A stretch of 64,000 nt of DNA from Chloracidobacterium sp. (GTDB lineage: Bacteria; Acidobacteriota; Blastocatellia; Pyrinomonadales; Pyrinomonadaceae). The DNA lies in assembly GCA_016706275.1 (NCBI GenBank), contig JADJJY010000001.1:1302001-1366000 (forward strand). The letters run 5' to 3'. A model generated the notes under the pieces. The model ran no database searches. It saw only the letters and a list, made by a program, of their open reading frames with translations, and was not told where the DNA came from. The translations under genes and the position numbers were made by a program. How positions within the stretch are numbered: the stretch's first letter is position 1; the number at the start of each line of letters is the position of its first letter. This document shows, in pieces, positions 7,615 to 16,475 of this stretch.

Positions 7615-9216
7615 ATGGCTCTGCAATTAAGACGCAAAACACACGAATCGATCGTTTACATCGACAAGGACTCCGCGCCGCGGATCATGCCGTTTGGCGA
7701 GGATTTTATTATTAATGACCTGCCGGTCGGGACGCGGGTTATTTATCCGAATCCGCCGATCAAGGGGTTGCCCAATCGCGAAGCGGCCATCCGTTATGCG
7801 GTTAATCATCCGATCGAGATGGAGCCGCTTTATGCCTTGCTTGAGCCGGGAATGCGGGTGACGATCGCGATGGACGACATTTCGCTGCCGCTGCCGCCGA
7901 TGCAGACGCCTGATCTGCGGCAGACGATGCTTGAAGTCGTCCTGGATATGTGCGGTGCGAACGGCGTTGACGACGTGCATTTGATCATCGCGAATTCGCT
8001 GCACCGCAAGATGACGGCGTGGGAAATGAAGCGGATGGTCGGCACCGACATCTATAACGAATACTATCCCGACCGCTATTACAACCACGACGCCGAGGAC
8101 GATGACAACCTCGTCACGCTTGGCGTCACGCGGCACAACGAACCGCTGCGGGTCAACAAACGGGCGATCGAGAGCGATCTGCTCATCTATCTCAACATCA
8201 ATCTCGTCCCGATGGACGGCGGCCACAAATCGGTCGCGGTCGGCCTGTGCGATTACGAATCTCTGCGTGCCCACCACGACCCGCAGACAATCCGCGACTC
8301 AGACTCGTACATGGACCCGCCGAAATCGGTGTTGAACCACAAGGTGATTCGCCTCGGCAAACTCGTCGATGATGCCTGTAAGGTCTTTCATATCGAGACG
8401 GCGATCAACAACAAGATGTTCCCCGAGGGCTACGACATCCTGACGCGGAACGAAGACGAATTCAGTTTTGCTGACCGCATGAAATGGGAAGTGATGAACA
8501 AGACCTTCTCAAAAATGCCGCGTGCCGCGAGGCGTAAAATGCTCCACGCGATCCCGGCTCAGTACGAATTGATCGCTTGTTACGCGGGTAAAACCGAACC
8601 TGTCCATGAGAAAATTCTCGAAAAGAATTATCAGCAATATGAGATCCCGGTCAAAGGCCAGTGCGACATCCTGATCTCGGGCATCCCAGACATCTCGCCG
8701 TACAACGTCTATTCGGCGCTCAATCCGCTGCTGGTGCAGGTGATGGCTCTCGGGTATCACTTTAATATGTACCGGAATAAGCCTTTGCTCAGGAAAGGCG
8801 GTGTGATGATCATTACGCATCCGTGTTTTGATGAGTTTGATCACAATTTTCACCCGGCATATATCGAATTTTTCCACCGTCTGCTGCCCGAATCGCGTGA
8901 TGCATTTTACCTTCGCGAAAAATACGAACGCGAGTTTGCGACCAATCCGGCATACATCGAGATGTACCGCCGCGGTAACGCTTATCACGGAGCACATCCA
9001 TTTTTCATGTGGTACTGGGGCGAAAACGGCCGCCAGCACATCGGCCACGTTATCGTCGCCGGTGCCGAAAACGCCCACGTCCCCGAAATGCTGGGCTGGG
9101 AACGTGCCGACAACCTGACCGAAGCCATCGCCATGGCTCGCAGCTACATGGGCCGCAACGCCGAGATCACAATGCTGCACCAGCCGATAATCGGGCTGTG
9201 TAATGTGACGGATTAG
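7615..9216 (+). CDS. LarA-like (DUF2088) protein, probably a divergent nickel-pincer-type racemase/epimerase relative
   Basis: The 533-residue protein matches the order of lactate-racemase (LarA) motifs. These are a DDIS-LPLPP region near 87-95, NSLHRKMT with His130 (LarA His108 position), YNHDAEDD...LVTLG near 157-170, and GGHKSVAVGL with Lys205 (LarA Lys184 position). The second LarA histidine (His174) would fall near residue 194, where I see Ile-Asn. LarA proteins are about 420-430 residues; this has about 100 more. LarA interconverts D- and L-lactate with a nickel pincer cofactor made by LarB/C/E, none of which is in this window. Substrate unknown. It is in the operon with 15- and 12-base gaps. 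Motif alignment is from memory. Confidence 0.7.
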   Translation: MALQLRRKTHESIVYIDKDSAPRIMPFGEDFIINDLPVGTRVIYPNPPIKGLPNREAAIRYAVNHPIEMEPLYALLEPGMRVTIAMDDISLPLPPMQTPDLRQTMLEVVLDMCGANGVDDVHLIIANSLHRKMTAWEMKRMVGTDIYNEYYPDRYYNHDAEDDDNLVTLGVTRHNEPLRVNKRAIESDLLIYLNINLVPMDGGHKSVAVGLCDYESLRAHHDPQTIRDSDSYMDPPKSVLNHKVIRLGKLVDDACKVFHIETAINNKMFPEGYDILTRNEDEFSFADRMKWEVMNKTFSKMPRAARRKMLHAIPAQYELIACYAGKTEPVHEKILEKNYQQYEIPVKGQCDILISGIPDISPYNVYSALNPLLVQVMALGYHFNMYRNKPLLRKGGVMIITHPCFDEFDHNFHPAYIEFFHRLLPESRDAFYLREKYEREFATNPAYIEMYRRGNAYHGAHPFFMWYWGENGRQHIGHVIVAGAENAHVPEMLGWERADNLTEAIAMARSYMGRNAEITMLHQPIIGLCNVTD

Positions 9217-9228
9217 TAAGGAAATATT

Positions 9229-10053
9229 ATGGAAAGCACAGAAATGACAGCTGAAATGGAGGCCTTGAAAAGCCGCTTACGGGCGACTTGGATCGCAGGT
9301 GATTTTGGCGAGATCGCAAAATCGATCGAGACCGGCGCCGAGGAATTTGTCGCACGGCTCGGTCTGCAGCCTGGAATGAAAGTGCTGGACGTTGCATGCG
9401 GGACAGGTAATCTCGCGATACCGGCGGCTCATGCCGGTGCGGATGTCACCGGCATAGACATTGCACCAAACCTGATCGAACAGGCACATGCGAGGGCGGC
9501 GGACGAGCGGTTGGACGTGCGATTTGACGTTGGCGATGCTGAGGCTTTGCCATATGACGATGAGAGTTTTGATGTGGTGATGACGATGTTTGGTGCGATG
9601 TTCGCTCCGCGGCCCGATGTGACGGCGGCTGAGTTGATCCGCGTTTGTAAGCCCGGCGGCATTATCGCGATGGCAAATTGGACGCCTGATGCGTTTACCG
9701 GGCAGATGTTCAAGACAAATGCGAAACACGTTCTGCCACCGGCCGGGATGCCTTCGCCAATATTGTGGGGAACCGAAGACGCCGTTCGCGAACGTCTGGC
9801 TGACGGCGTGACCGATCTGCAAATGACCAAACAAAAGATCAATTTCACATACCCATTCGGCCCGGTCGATGTCGTCGAACATTTTGTTAAATATTTCGGA
9901 CCAACGCAAAAAGCGTTCGAATCGCTCGACGCCGAGGGTCAAAACGCCCTCCGGCACGACCTCGAACAGCTTTGGGCTGACAACAACCGCGCGACAGACG
10001 GTACGACGCAGGTCGAGTCGGAGTATTTGGAAGTGAGAGCAGTAAAAGGGTGA
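9229..10053 (+). CDS. Class I SAM-dependent methyltransferase (UbiE/Methyltransf_11-like)
   Basis: The 274-residue protein has Rossmann motif I VLDVACGTGN at 52-61, the acidic GIDIAP loop after strand 2, VGDAEALPYDDESFDVV and the post-motif RVCKPGGIIAMANW. These fit small-molecule C-, N- or O-methyltransferases. It lies between the LarA-like gene and a small secreted protein in the plus-strand operon, with AAGGAAA upstream of the ATG. The acceptor is unknown; methylation of a lipid head group or sugar of the exported product is only a guess from position. Confidence 0.88.
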   Translation: MESTEMTAEMEALKSRLRATWIAGDFGEIAKSIETGAEEFVARLGLQPGMKVLDVACGTGNLAIPAAHAGADVTGIDIAPNLIEQAHARAADERLDVRFDVGDAEALPYDDESFDVVMTMFGAMFAPRPDVTAAELIRVCKPGGIIAMANWTPDAFTGQMFKTNAKHVLPPAGMPSPILWGTEDAVRERLADGVTDLQMTKQKINFTYPFGPVDVVEHFVKYFGPTQKAFESLDAEGQNALRHDLEQLWADNNRATDGTTQVESEYLEVRAVKG

Positions 10054-10058
10054 GTTCT

Positions 10059-10592
10059 ATGAAACTAAAACTATTTTTTGGCATCGCACTTTTGTTTGGG
10101 ACAATGGCCTCGATCGCCGAAGGCCAAACTTCGCGTCCACCGATGCCTTTTGTGGACAAAGGGGCGTGTCCTTTCGAATGTTGCACCTATCGGGATTGGA
10201 CGGTCGAAAAGGCGACGACCATTCGATCTGCGATGCGTGACGGTTCGTCGATCGCTTTTCGCCTGAAGAAAGGCGAGCGAGTTCGCGGTCTTACAGGTTC
10301 CGTCATCACTTCGCAAGCCGGCGAGGTTCGCGTGCTGAAACGTACAAAGATAGGCAGATTCACTGCTCGGCCGGGCGATACGCTCTATCTTCTTACTTAC
10401 GTCGGCGAAGGCTTTCACCGCGTTTGGTACAAGGGCAAGATCACTGAAGAAGAAACCTACGATAAAACTATCTTTCGCCAAATCCGCGAACCAAAAGCAG
10501 TCTGGTGGGTAAAAGTTCGAAATTCCCGCGGCCAGATAGGCTGGAGCCGCGAGCCGGATAATTTTGGGAATAAGGATCAGTGCGGGAATTGA
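10059..10592 (+). CDS. Small secreted protein, possible SH3-like domain
   Basis: Two starts are possible: a GTG at 10050 that overlaps the methyltransferase stop, and an ATG at 10059 preceded by AAAAGGGTGAG. I prefer 10059, which gives a normal signal peptide (MKLKLFFGIALLFG...AEGQ). The mature 155 residues include PFECCTYRDWTV, LKKGERVRGLTG, RPGDTLYLLTYVGEG and a C-terminal VRNSRGQIGWSREPDNF. The last resembles the end of bacterial SH3 domains, which bind peptidoglycan or peptides. A CC pair near residue 40 could bind metal or form a disulfide. Function in the operon is unknown. Confidence 0.72.
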   Translation: MKLKLFFGIALLFGTMASIAEGQTSRPPMPFVDKGACPFECCTYRDWTVEKATTIRSAMRDGSSIAFRLKKGERVRGLTGSVITSQAGEVRVLKRTKIGRFTARPGDTLYLLTYVGEGFHRVWYKGKITEEETYDKTIFRQIREPKAVWWVKVRNSRGQIGWSREPDNFGNKDQCGN

Positions 10593-10610
10593 TATCTCCG
10601 TTCCATTTTA

Positions 10611-13600
10611 ATGAAACTATCACCAACAGAAATATTTAAGGGTAAGAAGATCTTCTTTATCGGCGGGACGGGCTTTGTGGGGAAGGTCACATTGTCGATG
10701 CTGCTGCATAATTTTCCGGATATCGGCAAGGTCTATGCGACGGTGCGGGCGAGGGACGCGGCGGAATCGAAGATACGTTTTTGGACATCGATCGTGACCT
10801 CGCCGACATTTGACCCGCTGCGTGAAAAATACGGTGATGGGTTTGATGATTTTATAAAGAGCAAGGTCGTACCGGTCAATGGTGATGTGGGCAACGAGTA
10901 TCTCGGCCTCGACGAAAAAGAAGCGAAAAAGATCATGCGTGATACCGACATCATTATCAATGGTGCCGGTAACGTGACTTTTAACCCGCCGCTTGAGTCG
11001 GCTTTGCGGACGAATATTAACGGCTCGAACAACATCATCAAGCTGGCCCGGATGATGAAAAAGCCGCGTCTGGTTCATGTTTCGACGTGTTTTGTGGCGG
11101 GTAAGCGGTCGGGGCCGATCTGGGAAAATGAGCCGGTGGTCGGGTATTTTCCTCGAAAGGATGAGCTTGTCGGGACCGTATTTGACGTCAATCGTGAGGT
11201 AGAGGATTGTGCGCGTTTGTCAGAACAGGCTAGGCAAGAGGCCGATGATGCTGTTCAGCATGCAAAGTTTCGCGAACAGGCACGCAGCCGCTTTATCGAA
11301 GAGGGCCGCGACCCAGACGACGAGGCCGAGTTGAAATCCGCGATCTTTCGCGAGCGTAAAATGTGGATCCGCGAACGTACCACCGAGCTTGGCACTGAGC
11401 GAGCCGAGTATTGGGGCTGGACCAATATCTACACCTATTCGAAATCGCTCGCCGAGCAGATCATCGCGTCGCAGGACGATATAGTTAAGGTGCTGCTCAG
11501 GCCGTCGATCGTTGAGTCATCTAATCAATATCCGTTCCCAGGCTGGAACGAAGGGTTTACAACGACCGCTCCGCTCATTCTCATCGCTCTGCGCGGGCAG
11601 CCGATCATTCCGGTCAACGAAAAACTGATCCTCGATGTCATCCCGGTCGATATGGTGTCGGGTGCGATACTTGCGGCAACGATGAATGCGCTTGTCGACG
11701 ATAAGCCGCCGCTTGTGTTTCAGGCGTCGTCTGGCGACTCGAACCCAAACGATATGAAACGCATCGTCGGGCTAGTTGGTTTGTACAAGCGTCAGCATTT
11801 TGAGGATAAAGAAACGGGAAATCGCATTTCGAATAAACTCGCCGGCATGATAGAAACGCAGACGGTCAAACAGCGAACCTACGAGCTGACCTCGGCACCG
11901 ATGCTCAACAAGATCGCAAAACGTGCCGACGATCTGATGGACCGTGCGACCCCGCGTTGGGGCGGCGGGCGTATCGGCAACATTATTTCGGACCTCAAAA
12001 AATCGACCGAGGGTTTTAAGGAATCGACCCAGGCGACGATGGATGCGTTTGCGATGTTCAAACCGTTCATGATCGACAACGATTATTTGTACCGTTCGGA
12101 CAATGTTCGCGCGTTGTATTCGGCTATCAGAGAAAAAGAAAAAGACCTGCTGCCGTGGTATCCGGAGCGGCTCGATTGGTACGACTATTGGTTAAACGTC
12201 CATTTTCCGGGCATGCGAAAATGGGTGCTGCCGACGCTCGAAGAGGAGCTAAAGGCGGTCGAAAAACGGTCCTACACTTACAAAGATCTCATCGATCTCT
12301 TTGACACATCGGTCAAGCGTTTCCCGACCCGCGTCGCGATGCGTATCGAACGCGATGGCCGCAAGGAGCAATACACTTACTTAGACGTCAACGAACTGAC
12401 GCTGCGTGCCGCGGGCTTTCTCGCCAAAAAAGGTATTGGCGCAAACAGCCGTGTCATCTTGTTTTCAAACAACATGCCCGAATGGGGAATGACCTATTTC
12501 GGCATCCTCAAAGCTGGGGCGACGGCGATACCGATCGATCCGGCAAGCACGGTCGAAGAGATAGTAGCATTTGCAAAAGCGGGCGAAGCGGCGGCGATCG
12601 CGGTCAGCCCGAAACTCGCGGGTGAGAATCCTGACCTAAGAAAAGCGTTAAAAGATGCGGGGTTAGAGGTCGCCGTATGGACGTTTGATGAGGTCTTTGA
12701 GATCCAATCTGAGACCGAGGAAGCTAAACGCAATGCGCTGCTCCCAGCAAAGATACATTCTAATGCCATCGCGTCGTTGATCTTTACATCCGGCACGACG
12801 GGCACGCCAAAGGCAGTGATGCTGTCGCATAAAAATTTCGTCAACATGATCTCAATGCTGTCGTCAGTGCTAGATATGGATATAACCGACGGCGTTTTGT
12901 CCGTTCTGCCGATGCATCACACGTTCGAATTCTCGGCGGGATTTTTGACGCCTTTTTCAAATGGAACGCAGATCACATATCTCAACGAACTGACCGCCGA
13001 GGATTTGGCTCGGACAATCGAAAACAGCCATGTTACCGGCCTTGTCGGAGTTCCCGCGTTGTGGGAAATGCTGCACCGTCGGATCAAGACCCGGCTTCGG
13101 GAACGCGGAGATTGGATCGCCGATCTAGCCGATAACGTGATCGAATTTAACGCGTGGATCCGCGACAACACGCCATTTAACCTCGGGCCGATCGTGTTTT
13201 TCCCGATCCATCAAGGCATGGGCGGGCAGATGCGGTACCTGATATCCGGCGGCTCGGCGTTATCGGAAAAGGTGCAAAAAGACCTTCATGGATTGGGTTT
13301 CACGGTGCTTGAAGGCTACGGCCTGACGGAAAGCTCGCCTGTTCTGACGGTTGCCCGTCCGGGTAATAAATTACTTCGCGGCAGCGTCGGCAAACCGCTG
13401 CCGGGTGTTGAGGTCAAGATCGATAACCCTGATGACAACGGCGTTGGCGAGGTGCTCGCACGCGGGCAAAATGTGATGGTCGGTTATTACAACAATGACA
13501 AAGCGACCGATGCTGTGCTGACAGATCGCTGGTTAAAAACGGGCGATCTTGGGCGGCTGGATGAGGACGGAAATCTCTTTATCGTAGGGCGTTCTAAAGA

Positions 13601-15032
13601 CGTCATTATCGATTCGAACGGTAAGAATATCTACCCGGACGAGATCGAGGACCATTACAGCAAATCGGCTTATATCAAAGAGATGAGCGTTGTCGGGCTG
13701 CAGGATGATGACGGCGGCGAAAAGATCGCGGCGCTTGTCGTGCCGGATTACGAACACGATATAGCTCTCACTCGCACCGAGGTCAACAAGCAGATCGAGA
13801 CGCATTTTCGCGAGGTTTCGGCGGGGCTGGCGTTTTTCAAACGCGTCAAGGTTTTGCACATCACACCGTTCGAGTTGCCGCGAACGGCGACGCGTAAGGT
13901 CAAACGTCCCGAGGTCGTCGAGATGCTGCAAACGCTTGAGGAACGCTCGAAGTCTAAGACCAAAACGGTCGTCGATGCAAAGGGCGATGACAACGCCGTC
14001 TGGATCCGCAAGGTGGTCGCTTCGGTTTCGAACCGTCCTCTCTCCGATGTCGTGATGGAGGATAAGCTCGCCGATCTTGGGTTTGACTCGCTGATGTTCG
14101 TCGAGCTGCAAGCGGCGGTCGAGGACGCGGGCGGACGCGTTATGTCGCCGGACACGCTGAACGAGATACAGTCCGTCCGCGAGCTTTTGACCGCTATCCA
14201 GCGCGTCGATAAATCTAAGAAACTCGCCGACGAGCCTCGGGTCGAGGAAAAGAAAGACGATGAGGATATCTTTATCCCGTCGATCGTCCGCCGCGTCGGC
14301 AACGCTGTTGTTGATCTCGCGACCGACACGCTTTATGACAATGTGCTCAAAACCCGCATCGAGGGCCAGGCAAACGTGCCGCAGCACGTCAATTTTATCG
14401 TTGCACCAAATCATACGTCGCACATCGATACGGGCCTCGTGAAAAAGGCTTTGGGCAAAGACGTTGCCGAGCAAACGGTCGCGGTCGCGGCGGCGGATTA
14501 CTGGTTCGACACCAAATACAAGCGTGCGTATATGAACAATTTCACGACGCTTGTGCCGATCGAACGGACGGGGAGTCTGCGGCAGTCTTTGCGACACGTC
14601 ACGCAGATATTGAACGACGGCTTTAACGCTCTGATCTTCCCCGAAGGCGGCCGACAGGAAAGCGGACAGATCACGGAGTTCAAACCGATCATCGGTTACC
14701 TCGCGTTAAATCAGAAGATCGGCATCCTGCCCATTTACATTTGGGGCACCTACGACGCGTTTCCAAAAGGCACGATCCTGCCAAAGAGCAAGAGCATCGG
14801 TGCCAAGGTTGGTGCAAAGGTTGGCAAATTTCTCGAATACGACGAGCTAAAGAAAATGACCGAGGGCGTGCCAAATACCGAAGCCTATCGCCTGATCGCC
14901 GCCCGCGTCCAGCACGAGGTCGAAAATATGCGCGACGGTAAACGGACGAAGTTTGATGTCGAAGCGATCAGAAAGGTGTGGAAAGCTGAACGGCGCAGAT
15001 CGCGTAAACAGGAACCGGTGATCGATAACTAG
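10611..15032 (+). CDS. elbD: ElbD-like multifunctional reductase-AMP ligase-ACP-PlsC enzyme (ether-lipid synthesis candidate)
   Basis: A 1473-residue fusion. Residues 1 to about 420 are a fatty-acyl (thioester) reductase of the extended SDR type, with NAD(P) motif GGTGFVG at 18-24 and YTYSK at 274-278. Residues from about 550 to 1110 are an acyl adenylating domain with LIFTSGTTGTPK at 723-734, EGYGLTE at 901-907 and TGDLGRLDEDG. An acyl carrier domain has its pantetheine serine in GFDSL (Ser1160). The C-terminal part is a PlsC acyltransferase with NHTSHID (His1268, Asp1273) and FPEGG at 1343-1347. All key residues are intact. From memory, ElbD of Myxococcus has this domain set and is needed for bacterial ether lipids. 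It could activate a fatty acid, reduce it and acylate a glycerol-type acceptor. Ribosome site is weak. Confidence 0.8.
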   Translation: MKLSPTEIFKGKKIFFIGGTGFVGKVTLSMLLHNFPDIGKVYATVRARDAAESKIRFWTSIVTSPTFDPLREKYGDGFDDFIKSKVVPVNGDVGNEYLGLDEKEAKKIMRDTDIIINGAGNVTFNPPLESALRTNINGSNNIIKLARMMKKPRLVHVSTCFVAGKRSGPIWENEPVVGYFPRKDELVGTVFDVNREVEDCARLSEQARQEADDAVQHAKFREQARSRFIEEGRDPDDEAELKSAIFRERKMWIRERTTELGTERAEYWGWTNIYTYSKSLAEQIIASQDDIVKVLLRPSIVESSNQYPFPGWNEGFTTTAPLILIALRGQPIIPVNEKLILDVIPVDMVSGAILAATMNALVDDKPPLVFQASSGDSNPNDMKRIVGLVGLYKRQHFEDKETGNRISNKLAGMIETQTVKQRTYELTSAPMLNKIAKRADDLMDRATPRWGGGRIGNIISDLKKSTEGFKESTQATMDAFAMFKPFMIDNDYLYRSDNVRALYSAIREKEKDLLPWYPERLDWYDYWLNVHFPGMRKWVLPTLEEELKAVEKRSYTYKDLIDLFDTSVKRFPTRVAMRIERDGRKEQYTYLDVNELTLRAAGFLAKKGIGANSRVILFSNNMPEWGMTYFGILKAGATAIPIDPASTVEEIVAFAKAGEAAAIAVSPKLAGENPDLRKALKDAGLEVAVWTFDEVFEIQSETEEAKRNALLPAKIHSNAIASLIFTSGTTGTPKAVMLSHKNFVNMISMLSSVLDMDITDGVLSVLPMHHTFEFSAGFLTPFSNGTQITYLNELTAEDLARTIENSHVTGLVGVPALWEMLHRRIKTRLRERGDWIADLADNVIEFNAWIRDNTPFNLGPIVFFPIHQGMGGQMRYLISGGSALSEKVQKDLHGLGFTVLEGYGLTESSPVLTVARPGNKLLRGSVGKPLPGVEVKIDNPDDNGVGEVLARGQNVMVGYYNNDKATDAVLTDRWLKTGDLGRLDEDGNLFIVGRSKDVIIDSNGKNIYPDEIEDHYSKSAYIKEMSVVGLQDDDGGEKIAALVVPDYEHDIALTRTEVNKQIETHFREVSAGLAFFKRVKVLHITPFELPRTATRKVKRPEVVEMLQTLEERSKSKTKTVVDAKGDDNAVWIRKVVASVSNRPLSDVVMEDKLADLGFDSLMFVELQAAVEDAGGRVMSPDTLNEIQSVRELLTAIQRVDKSKKLADEPRVEEKKDDEDIFIPSIVRRVGNAVVDLATDTLYDNVLKTRIEGQANVPQHVNFIVAPNHTSHIDTGLVKKALGKDVAEQTVAVAAADYWFDTKYKRAYMNNFTTLVPIERTGSLRQSLRHVTQILNDGFNALIFPEGGRQESGQITEFKPIIGYLALNQKIGILPIYIWGTYDAFPKGTILPKSKSIGAKVGAKVGKFLEYDELKKMTEGVPNTEAYRLIAARVQHEVENMRDGKRTKFDVEAIRKVWKAERRRSRKQEPVIDN

Positions 15033-15041
15033 AAAGGATTT

Positions 15042-15068
15042 CGCCACAGAGGCACAGAGAACACCGGG
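15042..15068. repeat. Half-copy of the CACAGAG short-period repeat
   Basis: A GCCACAGAGGCACAGAGAAC-type string between the ElbD-like and GH47 genes. The same words form the arms of the palindrome at 44108-44193, but no opposite arm is present here. It lies just before the GGGAAAAG that serves as ribosome site for the next gene. Confidence 0.55.
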
Positions 15069-15073
15069 AAAAG

Positions 15074-16468
15074 ATGAGATCGATAAAACCGATTATTTTG
15101 TTTGTCGTGGTCGCAATATGTGGCTCAAATATCCATGCCCAAACGGTCGATAAAAAGCAAATGGCCGAGCGGGTCAAGGCTGAGTTTTTGCATTCGTGGA
15201 TCGGCTATAAACAGTATTGCTGGGGACACGACGATCTCAAGCCGATCAGCAAGACGTGCCGCGACTGGTACGGCACACCGATATTGATGACGCCGGTGGA
15301 TTCACTTGATTCGCTGTATTTGCTGGGCTTTAAGAAAGAAGCCGATGCTACGCGCGAATACATCGTCAAGAACTTATCTTTTGACAAAGACATTTCGGTG
15401 CAAAATTTTGAGGTCACGATCCGTATCCTCGGTGGCCTGCTCTCGGCGTATCAGATGACGGATGACAAGCGGCTGCTTGCTCTTGCGGACGATCTCGGCA
15501 CGCGGCTTTTGCCGGTGTTTAATTCGCCAACGGGCTTGCCGTACAAGAACGTCAATCTTAAGACCGGCAAAACGAGCGGTGAGATCTCAAACCCGGCTGA
15601 GACAGGAACGCTCATTATTGAGTTTGGCACCTTGAGCAAATTGACCGGCAAACCGATCTATTACGAGAAAGCAAAACGAGCACTTGTCGAGACCTATAAT
15701 AGGCGCTCACCGATCGGGTTAGTCGGCACAAACATTAATGTCGAGACGGGCAAATGGACCAATACCGACAGCCATCTGAGCGCTGAGATCGATTCGTATT
15801 ACGAGTATCTGTTAAAGTGCTCGATCCTATTTGACGATCTCGACTGCCGCAATATGTGGGAAGATTCGATCACCAAGGTCCACACATATCTTGCAGACGA
15901 AGGCGAGACCATGAGCAAGAAAAACGTCGCGAAAAATGCTGTTTTCGTTGGCGACCTTTGGTACGGACACGCCGACATGAATACCGGCAAGCGGACGGCG
16001 ACCACGACCGGTGCTCTCGATGCGTTTTTCCCGGCGGTGCTAGTTCTTGACGGCGACCTTAACCGTGCGCGGGTTTATCAGGATTCGCTATTTACGATGT
16101 GGAAAGTGCAGGGCATCGAGCCAGAGGTCTATAACTATCGAACCGGCAAGATCGAGCACGGCGGTTACCCTTTGCGGCCAGAGATCGTCGAATCGACTTA
16201 TTTTCTATATCAAGCGACGAAAGACCCTAAATATCTGGCGATGGGCAAGCAGATGTTTGAGGATCTGGTAAAACATTGCCGGACTGATGTCGCGTACGCA
16301 GGGTTAAAAAACGTCGAGACAAAAGAAAAGACGGACTATATGCACAGATTTTGGCTCGCCGAAACGCTCAAGTATTTCTATTTGCTGTTTGCAGACGAAA
16401 AGAAAGTGGACATAAAAAAGGTAGTCTTTAATACAGAGGCACATCCGATAAAGAAGACCTGGAAATAG
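15074..16468 (+). CDS. Secreted GH47 family alpha-mannosidase-like glycoside hydrolase
   Basis: After a signal peptide (to about residue 23) the 464-residue protein carries the GH47 pattern: TPVDSLDSLYLLG, FEVTIRILGGLLSAY, GLPYKNVNL, ETGTLIIEF, EIDSYYEYLLK, LRPEIVESTYFLY, ETLKYFYLLFAD and NTEAHP. By analogy to the family's alpha-1,2-mannosidases, the acid/base and calcium residues are Glu113, Asp240, Glu370 and Thr454, all present. GH47 enzymes are inverting, calcium-dependent exo-alpha-1,2-mannosidases, best known from eukaryotic N-glycan trimming and rare in bacteria. Periplasmic location and membership of an export operon suggest trimming of a mannosylated product; this is inference. Confidence 0.88.
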   Translation: MRSIKPIILFVVVAICGSNIHAQTVDKKQMAERVKAEFLHSWIGYKQYCWGHDDLKPISKTCRDWYGTPILMTPVDSLDSLYLLGFKKEADATREYIVKNLSFDKDISVQNFEVTIRILGGLLSAYQMTDDKRLLALADDLGTRLLPVFNSPTGLPYKNVNLKTGKTSGEISNPAETGTLIIEFGTLSKLTGKPIYYEKAKRALVETYNRRSPIGLVGTNINVETGKWTNTDSHLSAEIDSYYEYLLKCSILFDDLDCRNMWEDSITKVHTYLADEGETMSKKNVAKNAVFVGDLWYGHADMNTGKRTATTTGALDAFFPAVLVLDGDLNRARVYQDSLFTMWKVQGIEPEVYNYRTGKIEHGGYPLRPEIVESTYFLYQATKDPKYLAMGKQMFEDLVKHCRTDVAYAGLKNVETKEKTDYMHRFWLAETLKYFYLLFADEKKVDIKKVVFNTEAHPIKKTWK

Positions 16469-16475
16469 TAGTTTT

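Noticed and set aside
13533..14597. 354-residue open frame on the minus strand
   Set aside because: It lies opposite the ACP-PlsC part of the ElbD-like gene, whose motifs are all intact; the Arg/Asp-rich product is typical of an antisense shadow.
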